Part shown: in pieces, positions 43,281 to 51,966 of the stretch | Numbering within the stretch: position 1 is the stretch's first letter | How the letters are laid out: every line of letters starts with the position of its first letter | Source of the DNA: Dolichospermum planctonicum | GTDB taxonomy: Bacteria; Cyanobacteriota; Cyanobacteriia; Cyanobacteriales; Nostocaceae | Direction of reading: 5' to 3' | Assembly: GCF_005402965.1 (NCBI RefSeq) | Contig: NZ_BJCF01000002.1 | Span: 62,001-126,000 of the forward strand | DNA: 64,000 bases | Program-made: the position numbers and the translations under genes | Notes under the pieces: generated by a model | The model's database searches: none | What the model saw: the letters and a program-made list of their open reading frames with translations, nothing else | Told to the model about the DNA's origin: nothing

Positions 43281-44279
43281 TCAGGACTTACGTATAAAGT
43301 ATTGATGATTTAAAAAGTACTCAGGACGCACTAAATTCCGTAAATACCGATAAATTAACCAAGCTAAAACTCCTAAACAGAGATTGAGCGTAATATCCCT
43401 AATTATAAACCAAAAAATTGCCGGTTCAAACCAAAGTTCCCACCGCAAAGGGCTAATTTTTCTATACAAAATCAAAAATCTAAATATAGAATTTCCACCC
43501 AATAAAAACATTAATAATACTAAACCCTTTTGCCAATTACGCACTGAGGATCTATGTCCAGAAATTAACACTAAAGGACTTTTACCCTGTAATTTTCTCA
43601 GTAATTTTTCCCACCGCAAAAACATCCATAACAGCAAGGGAAATAAACCATAAGTAAGTAAGTATAAGGGCTGTGGAAACCTGCCAGCAATAGATAAAAT
43701 ATTAACTAAAGCATGAAAAAAGACAGAATTTAACCAAGCGGTAAAAATCAAATTCCGATCTTGATCGCACCTTGTTCTAGTACCAAAATATACCGCCAAA
43801 GCGTAACCCCAAGGAGCGGAAAACATCACATGAACTGGTGTACCAATAGTCCTTTCTAAAATTGAGGATGTACCATTAAATAGATAAATCCAGGTTTCTT
43901 CTGCTGCAAACCCTAACGCTACTGCTATAGTAAACAAAAATACAGTAGTACATCGCAAATAATACTGACGTTGTAAATAGCAAATGGGCAGAATAACTGC
44001 TACTAATTTACAACCTTCCTCAATTGGTGCTATTGCTAATATTTGCCGGAAGATCATACCAGAAAAATGACGCTGTATCTGTTGCCAGTTTAAAAGCCAG
44101 TTAGCAGTGTTTTCCAGGGCAAATTCCAGCCCAAGAGCCACAAAACCAGATATAGCGCCAATAATGAACAATATGAGTAAATTTAACACAGGTGGGGCAG
44201 CCGGGGTTCTGCGGTAGTAGAACCACAAAAACAGTAAGGGGGGAATCACTGCCCATAGCACTAGTAATAAATTATCCAC
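43281..44279 (-). CDS. PrsW-family intramembrane metalloprotease
   Basis: 332 residues with about eight transmembrane helices. The PrsW/CPBP-like motifs are clear: APIEEGCKL (Glu-Glu pair and Lys), a second AAEETWIY, HVMFSAPWGYALA and FFHALVNI. The family cleaves membrane-bound regulators. The start is GTG (44279), which overlaps the last eight bases of the upstream methyltransferase gene, so the two are translationally coupled. The substrate is unknown. Confidence 0.88.
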   Translation of the reverse strand: MDNLLLVLWAVIPPLLFLWFYYRRTPAAPPVLNLLILFIIGAISGFVALGLEFALENTANWLLNWQQIQRHFSGMIFRQILAIAPIEEGCKLVAVILPICYLQRQYYLRCTTVFLFTIAVALGFAAEETWIYLFNGTSSILERTIGTPVHVMFSAPWGYALAVYFGTRTRCDQDRNLIFTAWLNSVFFHALVNILSIAGRFPQPLYLLTYGLFPLLLWMFLRWEKLLRKLQGKSPLVLISGHRSSVRNWQKGLVLLMFLLGGNSIFRFLILYRKISPLRWELWFEPAIFWFIIRDITLNLCLGVLAWLIYRYLRNLVRPEYFLNHQYFIRKS

Positions 44280-45198
44280 TCACCTGAGCAATTACAGTAC
44301 GATGACGGGGACTATTGCTAGTAATAGTAGGAGCGTTAAAGCCGGACTTAATTAAAGCCTGTTCAATGTCCAAACTAAAATATTCGTCTAAATAAGGTTC
44401 GGTGCTTTTGAGCAGTGTCAAAATATAAGGTGGCATTTTTTTGTAATTTTCTGCTTTGGGGTTCATGTCCATAATTGCTAAGTGGCCACCTGGACGTAAG
44501 ATACGTCTAGCTTCAGTAAAAATCCTGTAGTTTGCTGATTGTGGTAATTCATGACACATCAGACAAATAGAAACTAAATCAAAGGTAGCATCTGTAAATC
44601 CTGTAGATTCTGCTTGAGCGTGAACCCAGTTAATTTGAGTTTGACGTTCTTGACTACGATAATTAGCTACAGCTAAGAAGTAAGGAGATAAGTCTAAACC
44701 GGTAATTTTGGCTTGGGGATAAGCTGATTGTAAGGCAAAGGTACTTAATCCCACCGCACATCCTAAGTCTAATATATTTTGTGGTTGGGGATAAATTTTT
44801 TCTTTGAGAATATTGTGGTAACTTTGACGCAGTTTAGTGTCACCTTGAGAACCGGCTTCAGTCCAGATACTAGCATGAACGGTGCGAGCAGCCACTTCTA
44901 ATTCAAAAGCTGCTGGCCAACTTAAATTTCCGTGTTCGTAGGCATGAAATGGCCGCAAATAGTATTCTGGGTAATTAATTTGAATTTGGGGATTTTCAAC
45001 TTTTGATAAGTCTTTTACCCAGTCACGCTGTTGCAGTTTTTCTACTTCCTCTGTCCAGGGTACACCTATTTTTTCTGCCCGTTTAATCATCATTTGTCGG
45101 GCTTGGTGTTTGGCCAGGTTTGCTAGGGGTTTAATCGCTAAAATGCCATTAATGAAGCGAGAAGCTAAATCAGGGGCATTGTTGATGGTAGTTGTCAT
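44272..45198 (-). CDS. Class I SAM-dependent methyltransferase
   Basis: 308 residues. The methyltransferase core spans about residues 135-245: ILDLGCAVGLSTFALQSA (motif I), ITGLDLSPYFLAVA, FDLVSICLMCHEL and EARRILRPGGHLAIMDM. The N-terminal 130 residues (ARQMMIKRAEKIGVPWTEEVEKLQ) are an extra domain typical of some cyanobacterial relatives. The substrate is not known. It is the first gene of a pair with the PrsW protease. Upstream, the 45199-45696 gap is repeat-rich. Confidence 0.87.
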   Translation of the reverse strand: MTTTINNAPDLASRFINGILAIKPLANLAKHQARQMMIKRAEKIGVPWTEEVEKLQQRDWVKDLSKVENPQIQINYPEYYLRPFHAYEHGNLSWPAAFELEVAARTVHASIWTEAGSQGDTKLRQSYHNILKEKIYPQPQNILDLGCAVGLSTFALQSAYPQAKITGLDLSPYFLAVANYRSQERQTQINWVHAQAESTGFTDATFDLVSICLMCHELPQSANYRIFTEARRILRPGGHLAIMDMNPKAENYKKMPPYILTLLKSTEPYLDEYFSLDIEQALIKSGFNAPTITSNSPRHRTVIAQVSG

Positions 45199-45350
45199 AA
45201 ATCAATTTTGGTAAGTAGCCTTTACATACATTAAAGCCTAAGGATTTGATGAAATTCAATACTTACTTGAAATATAGGAATAATATTTGATTTTTGATAG
45301 CTTGCGTGGCGTAGCCATACAAGACTCAGTAGGTATCAATTCTGTCTTTT

Positions 45351-45430
45351 CTGTTCCCTGTTAAGAGTTCCCTGTTCCCTGTTAAGAGTTCCCTGTTAAG
45401 AGTTCCCTGTTAAGAGTTCCCTGTTCCCTG
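45351..45430 (+). repeat. STRR array C (CTGTTCC / CTGTTAAGAGTTCC units)
   Basis: About 80 bases of alternating seven- and fourteen-base units. The unit CTGTTAAGAGTTCC is the reverse complement of the 14-mer in array B with one base changed. A GTGGCGTAGCCATAC motif lies 40 bases upstream, as at 4843. Confidence 0.9.
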
Positions 45431-45470
45431 ACCACACAAGTAAATTCACAGAATCAAACCGGATTCCTAT

Positions 45471-45554
45471 ATTATCTTGAAATATTATCTTGAAATATTA
45501 TCTTGAAATATTATCTTGAAATATTATCTTGAAATATTATCTTGAAATATTATC
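45471..45554 (+). repeat. 13-bp tandem repeat, six and a half copies
   Basis: ATTATCTTGAAAT is repeated perfectly six times and then partly. With STRR array C it explains most of the 45199-45696 gap, which otherwise holds only a CGCAAAGACGCAAAG dispersed motif near 45620. Confidence 0.92.
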
Positions 45555-45696
45555 AAAGTGGTTGTAATTTAATAAACCTTTAATTTACGTGTTGGTGAAT
45601 GAAGGTATGAATTTGTCTCACGCAAAGACGCAAAGGCATGAACAGTAAGGAAATAAAGAAATAAGGAAATAAGGTTACACCAGAAATTCTTGATTT

Positions 45697-46836
45697 TTAA
45701 GGATGATTATTACTTCTCAGCTTTTGGGCTGCAAGATAGATTTTAGTCCATTCACTTAGAACTTGATGGGTTTTACGTTGTAGTTTTTGGGCTATTTCTT
45801 CTATGGAATTACCAGCTTTACACAGGTTGAGAACTTGCTGGGCTAAAGGGGTTAATTGTTCTTCAAGTTGTTGCCATTCTGTTGCAGTTAACCCTAAGTT
45901 ATCTTCTTTTAAGGATGTGGAAAGCCAGTTATCTACTAATTCTGGTTGACCTTTAATCGCAAAAATTCGCACAGCATGATAACTAATTTTTTCTCGCAGA
46001 CGATATACTTCTTTAATAGGTTTATTAAGTTGTTTGGCAATTTGTTCTTGAGATTTACCTTGCAGATATAACTGCAACCAATCTACTGCTAGTCGTCCAA
46101 TATTTGCTAATAAATATTCTGCAAATTCTTCTTGTACGAGTTGACGGTTAGCTTGTTGTTCTTCTAGATATTGGATTTCTTGATATTGTGCGATCGCTTG
46201 ATTATCAATTAAGCTAACAGGATTATCGTTATTTTCTGCTATAATCTCCTCGGAAACAAGTCTCACTAATTCACTGGTAGGTACTTGTGTTAAACCCCCT
46301 CTCTGGATTCTTCTTAGGTAATTAACAAACCTGTACATTAATATTGGTTGATTCCGAACTGGACGTAAACAATATTCTTCAATACTAGCAAATAACAACA
46401 TATCTCGCAATCTTTTATCTGTTGTTAATGCGCTAATTTGGCTCATTTGTTGTTGAATATAGGAATCACTTTGTAATAATTCCTGAAGCACTTCTTGAAG
46501 TACATCAACAACACTACGTTGACGATCTCTGCTTAGAGATATCCAAGACTGAATTTTATTTCTAATCGTAACTACGCTACCCAAACGACTAATAAGTTGA
46601 CAATAAGCCTTTTCTCTGCTCATTCCTAAATAGCGTTTGTGCAAAATTCGCCACCGATATTCTATTGCTTGTTTAGCAATTTCTAATTCTTTGGGGTTAA
46701 GTAAATTAAACCGGTTTAAATCTATTTCCAACAGCCAGGAAATAATACTTTCTCTATTAGCCTGACTTTGTTCTGGACAGTCTGTAGCCAGTCGTTGTTG
46801 CCAATATTCAGCTATATCTACCCCATTTTGTGTCAT
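45697..46836 (-). CDS. HetZ-related protein (HetZ-related protein 2 type)
   Basis: 379 residues, alpha-helical, recognised by memory of a cyanobacterial family that databases call HetZ-related protein 2. Conserved stretches are WRILHKRYLGMSREKAYCQLISRLGS, SLSRDRQRSVVDVLQEVLQ, IEEYCLRPVRNQPILMYRFVNYLRR and HAVRIFAIKGQPELV. Two C-terminal helix-turn-helix-like segments (GKSQEQIAKQLNKPIKEVYRLR and GNSIEEIAQKLQRKTHQVLSEW) resemble sigma-region-4 DNA binding. HetZ itself controls early heterocyst differentiation, but the role of this relative is unproven. ATG start; a dispersed GCAGATAAACGCAGAT sequence lies upstream. Confidence 0.65.
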   Translation of the reverse strand: MTQNGVDIAEYWQQRLATDCPEQSQANRESIISWLLEIDLNRFNLLNPKELEIAKQAIEYRWRILHKRYLGMSREKAYCQLISRLGSVVTIRNKIQSWISLSRDRQRSVVDVLQEVLQELLQSDSYIQQQMSQISALTTDKRLRDMLLFASIEEYCLRPVRNQPILMYRFVNYLRRIQRGGLTQVPTSELVRLVSEEIIAENNDNPVSLIDNQAIAQYQEIQYLEEQQANRQLVQEEFAEYLLANIGRLAVDWLQLYLQGKSQEQIAKQLNKPIKEVYRLREKISYHAVRIFAIKGQPELVDNWLSTSLKEDNLGLTATEWQQLEEQLTPLAQQVLNLCKAGNSIEEIAQKLQRKTHQVLSEWTKIYLAAQKLRSNNHP

Positions 46837-47244
46837 AGCAATATTGCTCTCCTCGAAATTAGATTTGGCGATTTAGTGGCAATTAATAACTCCTAATTTA
46901 TTATGTATAAGATTTCTAGAGTGATTGACCGCAGATAAACGCAGATAAGAATAGATGATTTAATAGACATTGCCGGTAAAGGATGTAGAGAGGTTCTTCT
47001 GTTAGGGATTCTCGGCTCTACAATCTTTACCGTTAGATGTTTATGAGAGGATGTTTTAAAAGCGAATATAATTCGCTACTACACAAGCCAATTTCACTTG
47101 GGTGGACTAATGAAAAACCAAGGATTTCTAACCTGCATAAGCAGGTTTTATCTGTGTAGCCGTGATTGACTATGGCCGATTTCAGTATTAATTTAGACTA
47201 CTGCATTCATCCTCTTACCCCTTACCCATTGATAAAGTATTAAA
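46837..47244. other. Intergenic region between ccmK4 and the HetZ-related gene
   Basis: About 400 bases. It has a GCAGATAAACGCAGAT dispersed sequence (46931-46947) and a GTAGAG ... CTCTAC imperfect inverted repeat near 46985-47022. A stem-loop AACCTGC-ATAA-GCAGGTT (47130-47147) could act as a ccmK4 transcript end, since ccmK4 ends 98 bases before it. Confidence 0.5.
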
Positions 47245-47595
47245 TTAACCCCTGTTAGAGGCAGCAATGATGGGATTTTCTACGGAATCTCTATACTGTT
47301 GTACTTCTGCTGTATAAGCGATTGGCAATACAGCCTCTACGTTTTCATGGGGACGGGGAATAATTACCCAAGATTCTAAAGTACCACCATAAACTTTTTC
47401 TACAGCATCTACACCGGCAGCCATAGCGGCTTTCACTTCGGAAACGTCACCACGAATGTTAACTGTAAACCGGGCGCTACCAACTCTGATATAACCAACT
47501 AGGGTAACTCGTCCTGCTTTCACCATTGCGTCTGCTGCTGCGAGTACAGCGGGAAAACCCTTAGTTTCTAATGATCCGACAGCCTGTAATGACAT
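47245..47595 (-). CDS. ccmK4: Carboxysome shell hexamer protein CcmK4
   Basis: 116 residues, one BMC domain: [53 protein letters not shown] and the [17 protein letters not shown] end. The pore region SARFT and the length fit CcmK4, not CcmK2. CcmK4 forms mixed hexamers with CcmK3 on the carboxysome shell, modulating its permeability. It follows the CcmK3 gene after 88 bases on the same strand, the usual satellite arrangement away from the main ccm operon. Confidence 0.9.
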   Translation of the reverse strand: MSLQAVGSLETKGFPAVLAAADAMVKAGRVTLVGYIRVGSARFTVNIRGDVSEVKAAMAAGVDAVEKVYGGTLESWVIIPRPHENVEAVLPIAYTAEVQQYRDSVENPIIAASNRG

Positions 47596-47683
47596 TTTTC
47601 ATCTCCTGTTTTGAATATAAAGTTATGGAGGGCTACAAATTATTTGTATGAAGGAATACTTCAATTTTTGATAGCGCACTTAC

Positions 47684-47995
47684 TTAGAAAATACGGAAAG
47701 GTTCGGATTTCGATGTGAAGTGAATGGGTAAGACCGTTTCTACGTTTTCCGGAGGGTTGGGAATAATGTAGTGGGTAATAACCTGACCACCATAGATTTC
47801 TTCACCCGCAGTAATACCTGCGGCCACGGCTGTTTGGACTTCGGCAACGTGTCCCCTGACGGCAACTATCAAGCGACCACCTTCGGCGATACCATAGTAC
47901 ACAATGGTGACACCCGCTGCTTTGACCATGGCATCTGCTGATGCTAAAACCGAGGGAAAACCTAATGTTTCAATTACGCCAACTGCCATTGGCAT
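47684..47995 (-). CDS. ccmK3: Carboxysome shell protein CcmK3
   Basis: 103 residues, one BMC domain: GVIETLGFPSVLASADAMVKAAGVT, YYGIAEGGRLIVAVRGHVAEVQ and VITHYIIPNPPENVETVLPI. The pore loop AEGGR and the short C-terminus fit the divergent CcmK3 family, which assembles only with CcmK4. It is the first gene of the pair; the divergent alpha/beta hydrolase begins 143 bases away. ATG start (MPMAV). Confidence 0.9.
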   Translation of the reverse strand: MPMAVGVIETLGFPSVLASADAMVKAAGVTIVYYGIAEGGRLIVAVRGHVAEVQTAVAAGITAGEEIYGGQVITHYIIPNPPENVETVLPIHFTSKSEPFRIF

Positions 47996-48137
47996 GGGCT
48001 GAATCTCCTACGTTAGGGATAATTGATTCTTATTTTACGAGGATTGTGTACCGATTTTTATTTTTGTGGAAATTTTCTTTTTTAATTAATTACTGGGTAT
48101 TGTTGCAAGTGGTACGCGCTGATGTAAACTGGGTTTT

Positions 48138-49025
48138 ATGTTTCCAAGTTTTCTCCCCCCCGCAGTTGGGCAACTCACACAAACCACATCTATCGCTTTG
48201 GCCCAAAATATCCAACGTCAGGCGATCGCTATTCCCTGTATAAATGCAACTACTGATACTACTTATGTCCATCAAGGTCAGGGTGGTACACCGATTTTCT
48301 TAATTCATGGTTTTGATAGTTCTGTCCTTGAATATCGGCAAATTTTGCCTTTACTAGCTGAAAATAATGAAGTTTGGGCGGTGGATTTATTAGGGTTTGG
48401 CTTTACGGATAGATTACCGGGAATTACTTATAGTCCTGAATCAATTAAAACTCACCTTTTCTCTTTCTGGCAAACCTTAATTAATCAGCCTGTGATTTTG
48501 GTGGGTGCGTCTATGGGTGGTGCGACCGCTATAGATTTTACCCTTACTTATCCAGAAGCAGTAAAAAAACTGGTGTTAATTGATAGCGCGGGGTTGAAAG
48601 CTAATTCCCCATTAAGTAAGTATATATTTCCTCCTTTGGATTATTGGGCTACGAAATTTTTACGAAATCCGAAGGTACGCGATCGCATTTGTAGAACTGC
48701 TTATAAAAATCCTAGTCTAATCTCTGCGGATACTTTATGTTGCGGAGCCTTACATTTACAAATGCCGAATTGGACTCAGGCTTTAATTGCTTTTACGAAA
48801 AGTGGCGGTTATGGTGCTTTTAAATTTCCACAACTGGCCAAAATTGCACAACCAACCTTAATTTTATGGGGTGATAGTGATAAAATTTTAGGAACTGGGG
48901 ACGCTAATAAATTCGCTAAAGCCATTCCTCAAAGTCAGCTAATTTGGATTAAAAATTGTGGGCATATTCCCCATTTAGAACAACCAGAAATTGTCAGTCA
49001 ACTTATGTTAGAATTTCGGAAATAA
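48138..49025 (+). CDS. Alpha/beta-fold hydrolase
   Basis: 295 residues. IFLIHGFDSSVLEYR is the oxyanion-hole region, LVGASMGGATAIDF holds the nucleophile Ser, LILWGDSDKILG the acid Asp, and NCGHIPHLEQPEIV the catalytic His. Such enzymes include esterases, lipases and haloperoxidase-like proteins; the substrate is unknown. It is divergent from ccmK3-ccmK4. ATG start; the downstream gene is convergent, with a hairpin between. Confidence 0.9.
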   Translation: MFPSFLPPAVGQLTQTTSIALAQNIQRQAIAIPCINATTDTTYVHQGQGGTPIFLIHGFDSSVLEYRQILPLLAENNEVWAVDLLGFGFTDRLPGITYSPESIKTHLFSFWQTLINQPVILVGASMGGATAIDFTLTYPEAVKKLVLIDSAGLKANSPLSKYIFPPLDYWATKFLRNPKVRDRICRTAYKNPSLISADTLCCGALHLQMPNWTQALIAFTKSGGYGAFKFPQLAKIAQPTLILWGDSDKILGTGDANKFAKAIPQSQLIWIKNCGHIPHLEQPEIVSQLMLEFRK

Positions 49026-49038
49026 TCTGATTAACAAG

Positions 49039-49067
49039 ATCCCAGATTTCTTCAAGAAGTCCGGGAT
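49039..49067. terminator. Hairpin between convergent genes (ATCCC...GGGAT family)
   Basis: ATCCCAGATTTCTT, a short loop, and AAGAAGTCCGGGAT form a long stem with two mismatches between the convergent hydrolase and coiled-coil genes. A related hairpin lies at 51925-51953. It is a dispersed cyanobacterial repeat that may act as a bidirectional terminator. Confidence 0.45.
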
Positions 49068-49080
49068 GTGATTCCTAATT

Positions 49081-49590
49081 TTAATCATATAACCAAGTAT
49101 TTTTAGAAAAATCTTCACTATCTTGATTTGGTTTTTCTTGAAGTCTTTCTATGGATCTATGGGATTTTTTGTATTGAATGGATTTAGAAATTTGACTAGT
49201 TTGTTGACTAGGTTGTTTAAAAACTTTGATTTCTTCTAACAACTGAGAATTAGAATCTGCTAATTGTAATGCTGTTTGTTTCGTTTCATAAAGTTCTTCT
49301 GTTAAGCGTTCTGTTAATGCTTTTTTTTCAGAAATTACCATTTGTAAAGCATTAATTTTCTGAATGAGAGTAGATTCTTTTTGTTTTAATGTATCCACGG
49401 TTTTTTGCAATTCTTTTATAATTGCTTCTAGTTCCGACTGATGATTAATTCTGGTAATGGGAGTCTCAGGAGTTTGTATTTGTGGTTCTAATACTGGTTC
49501 AGCAATAATTTCAATTATTGGTTCACCTTGAAGGGGTATAAATTTCTTGCTTTCTTCCTGTGTTAAATTAGAGATATTTTTTTTAGCCAT
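49081..49590 (-). CDS. Coiled-coil hypothetical protein
   Basis: 169 residues with a central predicted coiled coil (LEAIIKELQKTVDTLKQKES, then LIQKINALQMVISEKKALTERLTEELYETKQTALQL) and a polar, Ser/Gln-rich C-terminus. No signal or membrane segment. I do not recognise it. Start ATG at 49590 (MAKKN); an upstream frame extension is without support. It lies just downstream of nblS, and could share its transcript. Confidence 0.65.
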   Translation of the reverse strand: MAKKNISNLTQEESKKFIPLQGEPIIEIIAEPVLEPQIQTPETPITRINHQSELEAIIKELQKTVDTLKQKESTLIQKINALQMVISEKKALTERLTEELYETKQTALQLADSNSQLLEEIKVFKQPSQQTSQISKSIQYKKSHRSIERLQEKPNQDSEDFSKNTWLYD

Positions 49591-49760
49591 GAGATTATGA
49601 ACTCCAATTATATCGTTATTATTCCAGTATAAACCTGGAAGTGACAAAAAAACATAGATACCCAACTTCTTCCATAAATATGAATTGATCTGGATTTATC
49701 TGACACAGAGTGGTTTCAGGTTGAAATCATGATGACTGTGAGTATCAGCAAGGTTAAATA

Positions 49761-51731
49761 TCAAACTGTCTTGACTTCCAAGTTTTCTGGAGTGATTTCT
49801 AAAGTTGATAAAACTTCTTCCTCAAATAATTCTAAATCAAACCAAAAAGTAGTACCAATACCAACCTCACTGACTAAATTAACTTGACTGTGATGTCTGT
49901 CAATAATATTTCTGACAATTGATAAACCTAAACCTGTTCCTTCCAAGGTATGAACCCTATTTTCCACGCGAAAGAAGCGGTCAAAAATCGCTTGTTGATC
50001 TTCTGGGGCTATCCCAATTCCCGTATCACTGATTTCAATTCTCACTTTACCAGGTTGATGATGAGAATTAGAATTATCATCTAGTTGATAAGCTCTGATA
50101 ACTACCTTACCACCTGCGGGAGTAAATTTGAGAGCATTACCAATTAAATTACCAAAAACTTGCAATAATAAATCGTAATTTCCTAGAACTAAAGGTAAAT
50201 TAGGAGTTAATTCCTGGAATAATTCCACACCTTTATCTTTAGCATTAAGTTGATAGGTACGTAATGTTTGTTCTAGTGCTTGTGGTAAATCTACTTTATC
50301 AAAATTATAAGTCCGTCCAGATTCAAGTTTTGATAAATCCAAAACGTCATTAACCAAACGGGTAAGTCTGTCAGTTTCATTATTAACTGTTTGTAAAAAT
50401 TCCTGTCGTTCTTCAATTCCCAAATCTTCGCCATAATCATGTAAGGTTTCAATATAGGTTTTGATATTAAATAATGGTGTTCGTAATTCGTGGGAAATAT
50501 TGCTAATAAATTGGCTTTTGGCTTCATTTAATTCTACTTCACGAGTAATATCCTGGACAGTAATAGCGATACCTTTAATACTTTCCCGTTGTAGGTTTAA
50601 AACAGTTGTTAAAAGAATGCGAACTGTGCGTTGAGTTGGTTGTTTAAGTGGGATACGAAATTCAGCACTTTCACATTCACCCGCAGCCATTTCATATAAA
50701 GTCCGGGATATTTCCATTTGCACACTTTGGGGTAGATGGCGTAAAATATTATTACCAACAACATTGACATTTTCCCAACTAAAAATACGTCTGGCCGTGG
50801 GATTGACTAATATTACCTGCATATTATTATCAATCAAAACTGCACCATCAGCAATGGTAGAAACTAAGGTTTCTAACTTAGCTTTTTCTGCGGTTAATTC
50901 TTCAATATTTTGTTCTTCATAGCTTTCTAAACGCTCGGCCATTTCATTAAAACTAAGAATTAGTTCACCTAATTCACCTCCTAATGGTATATTTATGCGT
51001 TGTTTAAAATTACCAGCAGCAATTTGTTTGACACCTACGAGTAATTCTTTGATAGGTTTAGTAATAGTTAAAGCATTAATTACCCCCGCTAAAATTACCA
51101 TCACCCAAATGGTGATAAAAACCGCCAGGGTAACATCACGGGTGAAATTAGTGGATATGACTGCGGTTTGGTTGGGATTAATACCCACCGCTAACAGACC
51201 TAAGTATTTTTTATTGACTATCAAGGGAACAAATACATCTGTAACTATCCCGTCAGGAGTATTATGTTGTCTAACCAGAGGCTGATATTCATCACCGGGA
51301 TAATCTTCTGGTAATTGTATCCGGCGCTTAATACTCAGGGAATCTTCCACTTCTGGCTCCCAAAAAGGAATACCAAAGAAAATTTTCCCAATTTCGTCAG
51401 CGTAAAGCAGATAGCGGACGCTAGTGGTGCTGCTATAAAAGCGTTCGGAAAATTGGGCTACCTCAGTCAAATTATGATCAGCAATTAGGGGAGCTACATT
51501 AGCTGCTAACAATAACCCTAAATCACGGCCAAAGCGGGTATCATTAAAACGTGCATCTTGTTGAATTGTGTTCACAGCCCAGAAAGTCAAACCACTCATG
51601 ACCAGGGAAACCGTCAAGGTAGCGACGGCCAGAAGTTTGGTCTGAAGCGTGAACTCTGACCACCAATTAGCGATCGCTTTTGATACACCAGAAGCAAATT
51701 CATCTCGGAAATTTCTGAAAAGAGCCAGCAT
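49761..51731 (-). CDS. nblS: Sensor histidine kinase NblS (Hik33/DspA type)
   Basis: About 656 residues. Two transmembrane helices (residues about 29-47 and 195-215) frame a periplasmic sensor region; a HAMP domain (ITKPIKELLVGVKQIAAGNF), a PAS domain (AKLETLVSTIADGAVLIDNN onward) and a HisKA-HATPase kinase core follow. The H-box FISNISHELRTPL, N-box NLIGNALKFTPAGG, and G-boxes ISDTGIGIAPED and EGTGLGLSI are complete. The architecture and the sequence RFGRDLGLLLAANVAP match cyanobacterial NblS, which controls phycobilisome degradation, high-light genes and other stress responses through RpaB. A GTG four codons upstream of the ATG is a possible alternative start. Confidence 0.92.
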   Translation of the reverse strand: MLALFRNFRDEFASGVSKAIANWWSEFTLQTKLLAVATLTVSLVMSGLTFWAVNTIQQDARFNDTRFGRDLGLLLAANVAPLIADHNLTEVAQFSERFYSSTTSVRYLLYADEIGKIFFGIPFWEPEVEDSLSIKRRIQLPEDYPGDEYQPLVRQHNTPDGIVTDVFVPLIVNKKYLGLLAVGINPNQTAVISTNFTRDVTLAVFITIWVMVILAGVINALTITKPIKELLVGVKQIAAGNFKQRINIPLGGELGELILSFNEMAERLESYEEQNIEELTAEKAKLETLVSTIADGAVLIDNNMQVILVNPTARRIFSWENVNVVGNNILRHLPQSVQMEISRTLYEMAAGECESAEFRIPLKQPTQRTVRILLTTVLNLQRESIKGIAITVQDITREVELNEAKSQFISNISHELRTPLFNIKTYIETLHDYGEDLGIEERQEFLQTVNNETDRLTRLVNDVLDLSKLESGRTYNFDKVDLPQALEQTLRTYQLNAKDKGVELFQELTPNLPLVLGNYDLLLQVFGNLIGNALKFTPAGGKVVIRAYQLDDNSNSHHQPGKVRIEISDTGIGIAPEDQQAIFDRFFRVENRVHTLEGTGLGLSIVRNIIDRHHSQVNLVSEVGIGTTFWFDLELFEEEVLSTLEITPENLEVKTV

Positions 51732-51924
51732 TTTAAAATTCACTTGTTAGTAGTTCCTTGTTTTCTATCCCAAAAACTCAAAATCAAGGGTTAATTTCCT
51801 GAAATTTCTAGGAATTGAGGCTGGGGACAGAATATACTTTTTCCTTTACCTCTTCTTTCCTTATTTAACTATGTTTTTGGCCTAATCACGAAAACTCTGA
51901 TGTTTAGCTTCATTAAATACTCAA

Positions 51925-51953
51925 ATCCCCGATTTCTATGAAAAGTCAGGGAT
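51925..51953. repeat. Hairpin repeat (ATCCC...GGGAT family), second copy
   Basis: ATCCCCGATTTCT and AGTCAGGGAT form a stem near the end of the 3D-domain protein gene, related to 49039-49067. Confidence 0.5.
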
Positions 51954-51966
51954 CTATATCACTTTT

